Notes under the pieces: generated by a model
What the model was told of the DNA's origin: nothing
Databases searched by the model: none
The model's input: the letters and a program-made list of their open reading frames with translations, nothing else
Translations under genes and position numbers: made by a program
Assembly (NCBI GenBank): GCA_029216955.1
Contig: JANAVB010009599.1
Location: 552,903-616,902 of the forward strand
Source of the DNA: Iris pallida
Lineage: Eukaryota > Streptophyta > Magnoliopsida > Asparagales > Iridaceae
Reading direction: 5' to 3'
DNA: 64,000 nt
In this document: one piece after another, positions 61,866 to 64,000 of the stretch
Layout of the letters: the number at the start of each line of letters is the position of its first letter
Numbering within the stretch: the stretch's first letter is position 1

Positions 61866-63106
61866 TGTTTCAAATCAACACTTCAAGGAAGGTGATTCTG
61901 AATTACGAGAATCTAAAAAGATTTTGTAATCAACAACAATCAGATCGTAGTACTTCTTAAAAGAAAATACAATCAGAATTACTGGCAGTAACGAAGAAAG
62001 TGACTGGCGAAAGATGGAACAACTCCTGCTGGGGTGAATAAACACCGTTGCTCAAAGCTTTATTCGTCCTAGACGAACAGCTTCCAGGAACCAGCAAGTT
62101 CGTCGGAGAACTTGGAACACTCCTGCTCTTCTGACTCCTCGGATGGACACGAACTCTCGTGCAAAAGCAACGCTGGTGCGTCGCCTTTCCTCTCTCACTC
62201 GAAGGCTACTGGAAGATCAGAACTGTGTTAAAGAACACGTCTGAAATCTCTGTTTACTTGTGTTAAAAAATACTTCGTAAACTTTCTGTAGTGGCTTCTC
62301 TTTTTCTTCTGTAATGTAACCAGCCTTGAGAGAGAGAGAGGATGCCTTATATAGGCCCTGCAGCAACTGTTCGGTTGCCATAAAGTTAGGGACGTGGTAA
62401 CAACCACCTCGAACATGTAGCAACCGCCCAGAACATGCAAAGACACGTTCTGCTGCAAGTTGCGCCAACTGCGCACACCCCTCGCTTCTTGCACTCTGCA
62501 TGACAGAGCGTGCATTGAACTGCACACACTGCGCGTACTGCACGCACTGCGCACACGGTGCATGCAGCGCAACCAGCTCGCCCGCGCTACCCGAGCAACC
62601 CGCGCAACTCAGCGCAACCCAGCGCAACCCAGCGCAACCTGAGCGCTACCTGGGCGCGCACCTGGGCAGCACAACTGGGTTTGCGCAACTGGGCAGAGCA
62701 AGTGGCTTGCACAACGATCGCAACTAAAGCGCACTATCCGCCTAGCGACGATGCTGACGTGCTAAGTGCAAAGTGCACCAACAAAATGCCATATTACGCC
62801 TCATGAGCCCATGAGCCCGAGTCCAAGTTTGAGTCCGAGTCCGAGTCCGAGTCCGAGTCGCTAAGCCCCTACGGGGCTTAGCTCCCATGGAAATAAATTT
62901 CCTAAGAGCAAAAAGCATGAATGCTTTAATTGTTGATTTTAGCTTTTTTTCCATTATAAAAATAATCCCACATGGCAAACCCATATGCACCTCCACACCA
63001 CATGTGCATCTCCAATAATAGCAAAGCTAATATATAGAGATACAATCTCTTTGTTTTTTTTGATGTGGGACTAAAGCTTTCTAAAGAAAAAACCAAAACT
63101 CCAACA
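61866..63106 (-). repeat. Copia-type 3' LTR
   Basis: The right end is secure: on the minus strand GTGGGGGAT is followed by TGTTGGAGTTTTGGTTTTTT. A TATATAAGG box (62353-62345) lies about 750 bp into the LTR, followed by CTCTCTCTCTC. The left end at TGTTTCAAATC (61866, reading ...GAAACA) is a guess from length and the TG/CA rule. GC-rich CAGCGCAACC and CGAGTC repeats (62580-62860) fall in U3. Confidence 0.6.
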
Positions 63107-63117
63107 ATCCCCCACAT
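63107..63117 (-). other. Copia polypurine tract
   Basis: ATGTGGGGGAT on the minus strand directly precedes the LTR start TGTTGG, the usual form in plant Copia elements. Confidence 0.8.
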
Positions 63118-64000
63118 ATCTCTATATATATGGGTATAAGTGTTCCCCACAGTAACTGTCCATCATGCATTAGGAGAGATGTCGCTGACGACTTGAATCT
63201 TCCCGTATGGATCAAAAATCAGACTATAATACAAGAATGGACTAAGCCTTGAATTTTGCATCATAGCTGAAATTCTTTCTACTCACATAATGTAGTTATA
63301 TGTGCTTCTGGCTACACATTAAAGGCCCTGTGCCAGCCTGGTTTCAGTGTATAATTTTGGGCGTCTACAAGTTTACCCTCAAGAGACGGCCTGATATCTC
63401 TTTGTCCATACACTATAGGTGAGTTCATTATAAAGAGACATGGCATTAAGCGCTTTGCGCTTCACTTGCGGTGCTACTCCGCCATGACATGGCTTAAAGC
63501 CGAGGCCTTACCCCGTACCAGGAACCTCATCGTAGTGTCATACTACTGTAGCATAAGGCAACCGCCTCTTTGTAGTGCCAAACTATCCAGCATGAAGCCT
63601 TAGGCTCCCTTGCGGTGTTATGCCGCAACGACATGGCTTGCAAGGCCGAGGCTTTATTCCTAACCGGGTACCTCATCGTGGTGTCGTGCCACTATAACAT
63701 GAGGAACTCCTCCTCTTGGTAGTGCTGACTACATCCCTCTTTATTTTTTAACATACAGCATTAGGCTAGCTGCCTATTTGCGGTGCTACACCGCTGTGAC
63801 TTGGCCTGCAAAGCCGAGGCTTTATCCTATTACTGGGCAGCACCCCACATATAGGAACCTCATTATGGAGTCACCCCACTGTAGCATGGAGTTTCACTCC
63901 TTGTAGTGCTGCTCTACCGTGCCTCCTGTAAAGCACACCAGGCATTCACTCTGTCTGAGAACTCATTAAGGCAATTAAGCCAACCTTCCCACAGGAACTG
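63118..64000 (-). mobile_element. Copia interior, 3' end (non-coding), with degenerate repeats
   Basis: No pol frame is found before the right edge. A unit beginning TGCGGTGYTAYNCCGC, continuing GACATGGCNTGCAAGCCGAGGC and CCTCATCGTAGTGTC, recurs at 63467, 63611 and 63779 (spacing 144 and 168 bp). Each unit starts with a small inverted repeat (GCGGTGCTAC.CCGC). The role is unknown. Confidence 0.55.

Noticed and set aside
62217..62806. Cys/Ala/Arg-rich ORFs near the right end
   Set aside because: They arise from CAGCGCAACC-type repeats in the Copia LTR; both strands are open, and no domain is seen.

Overview
The window is plant nuclear DNA made almost entirely of nested transposable elements. 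I see no host protein gene, tRNA, rRNA or CRISPR array. The plant assignment rests on Tat-lineage Ty3/gypsy elements (two RNase H domains, GGCGACTCTGCTGGGGAC primer site, antisense genes), large LTR elements without genes, a gag-only terminal-repeat element, a Copia LTR with a GTGGGGGAT polypurine tract, and hAT and Helitron remnants. The species cannot be told from the sequence; a repeat-rich angiosperm genome is the reasonable inference.

Left half (1-38593): a large gene-less LTR retrotransposon in + orientation (called LARD-A here). Its 5' LTR runs off the left edge (1-1557, ending at 19066-19076), its interior is 19077-21171 plus 33465-35143, and its 3' LTR is 35144-38593. Two full-length Tat elements on the minus strand interrupt it. 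Tat-1 (1558-19060, target duplication GGTGC) sits in the 5' LTR. Tat-2 (21172-33459, target duplication GTATG) sits in the interior. Each runs right to left: 5' LTR, primer site, a long gag with an N-terminal extension, pol (RT, RNase H, a second RNase H, integrase), a repeat region, antisense gene(s), polypurine tract and 3' LTR.

Middle (38594-56281): LARD-A lies in the antisense-gene region of an older, plus-oriented Tat element (Tat-D). Tat-D's 3' LTR starts at 40584 and is itself interrupted by element C (41319-56276), a minus-oriented element with LTRs, an initiator-Met primer site and only gag. Inside that gag sits a second gene-less LTR element, LARD-B (43696-53512, minus). Its 5' LTR contains a 565-bp hAT-type element (52353-52917). 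The relative ages follow from nesting: Tat-D is oldest, then LARD-A and C, then Tat-1, Tat-2 and LARD-B, then the hAT.

Right end (56282-64000): AT-rich DNA with a foldback MITE-like repeat, a short Helitron-like element, several TA microsatellites, a TA-flanked element carrying about 26 tandem palindromes of CATTCTCCGTG/CACGGAGAATG, and a minus-oriented Copia LTR with its polypurine tract and downstream interior.

The most striking pattern is shared by Tat-1 and Tat-2. Each has its own short motif (GCCGCAT in Tat-1, GCGTAAA in Tat-2). In both, the motif is scattered in the U3 of the LTR, in the first intron of a spliced antisense gene, and as inverted pairs inside the N-terminal extension of gag. 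The antisense genes have their own TATA boxes, splice sites and poly(A) signals. This looks like a motif-marking system with an element-encoded partner, but that function is inference.
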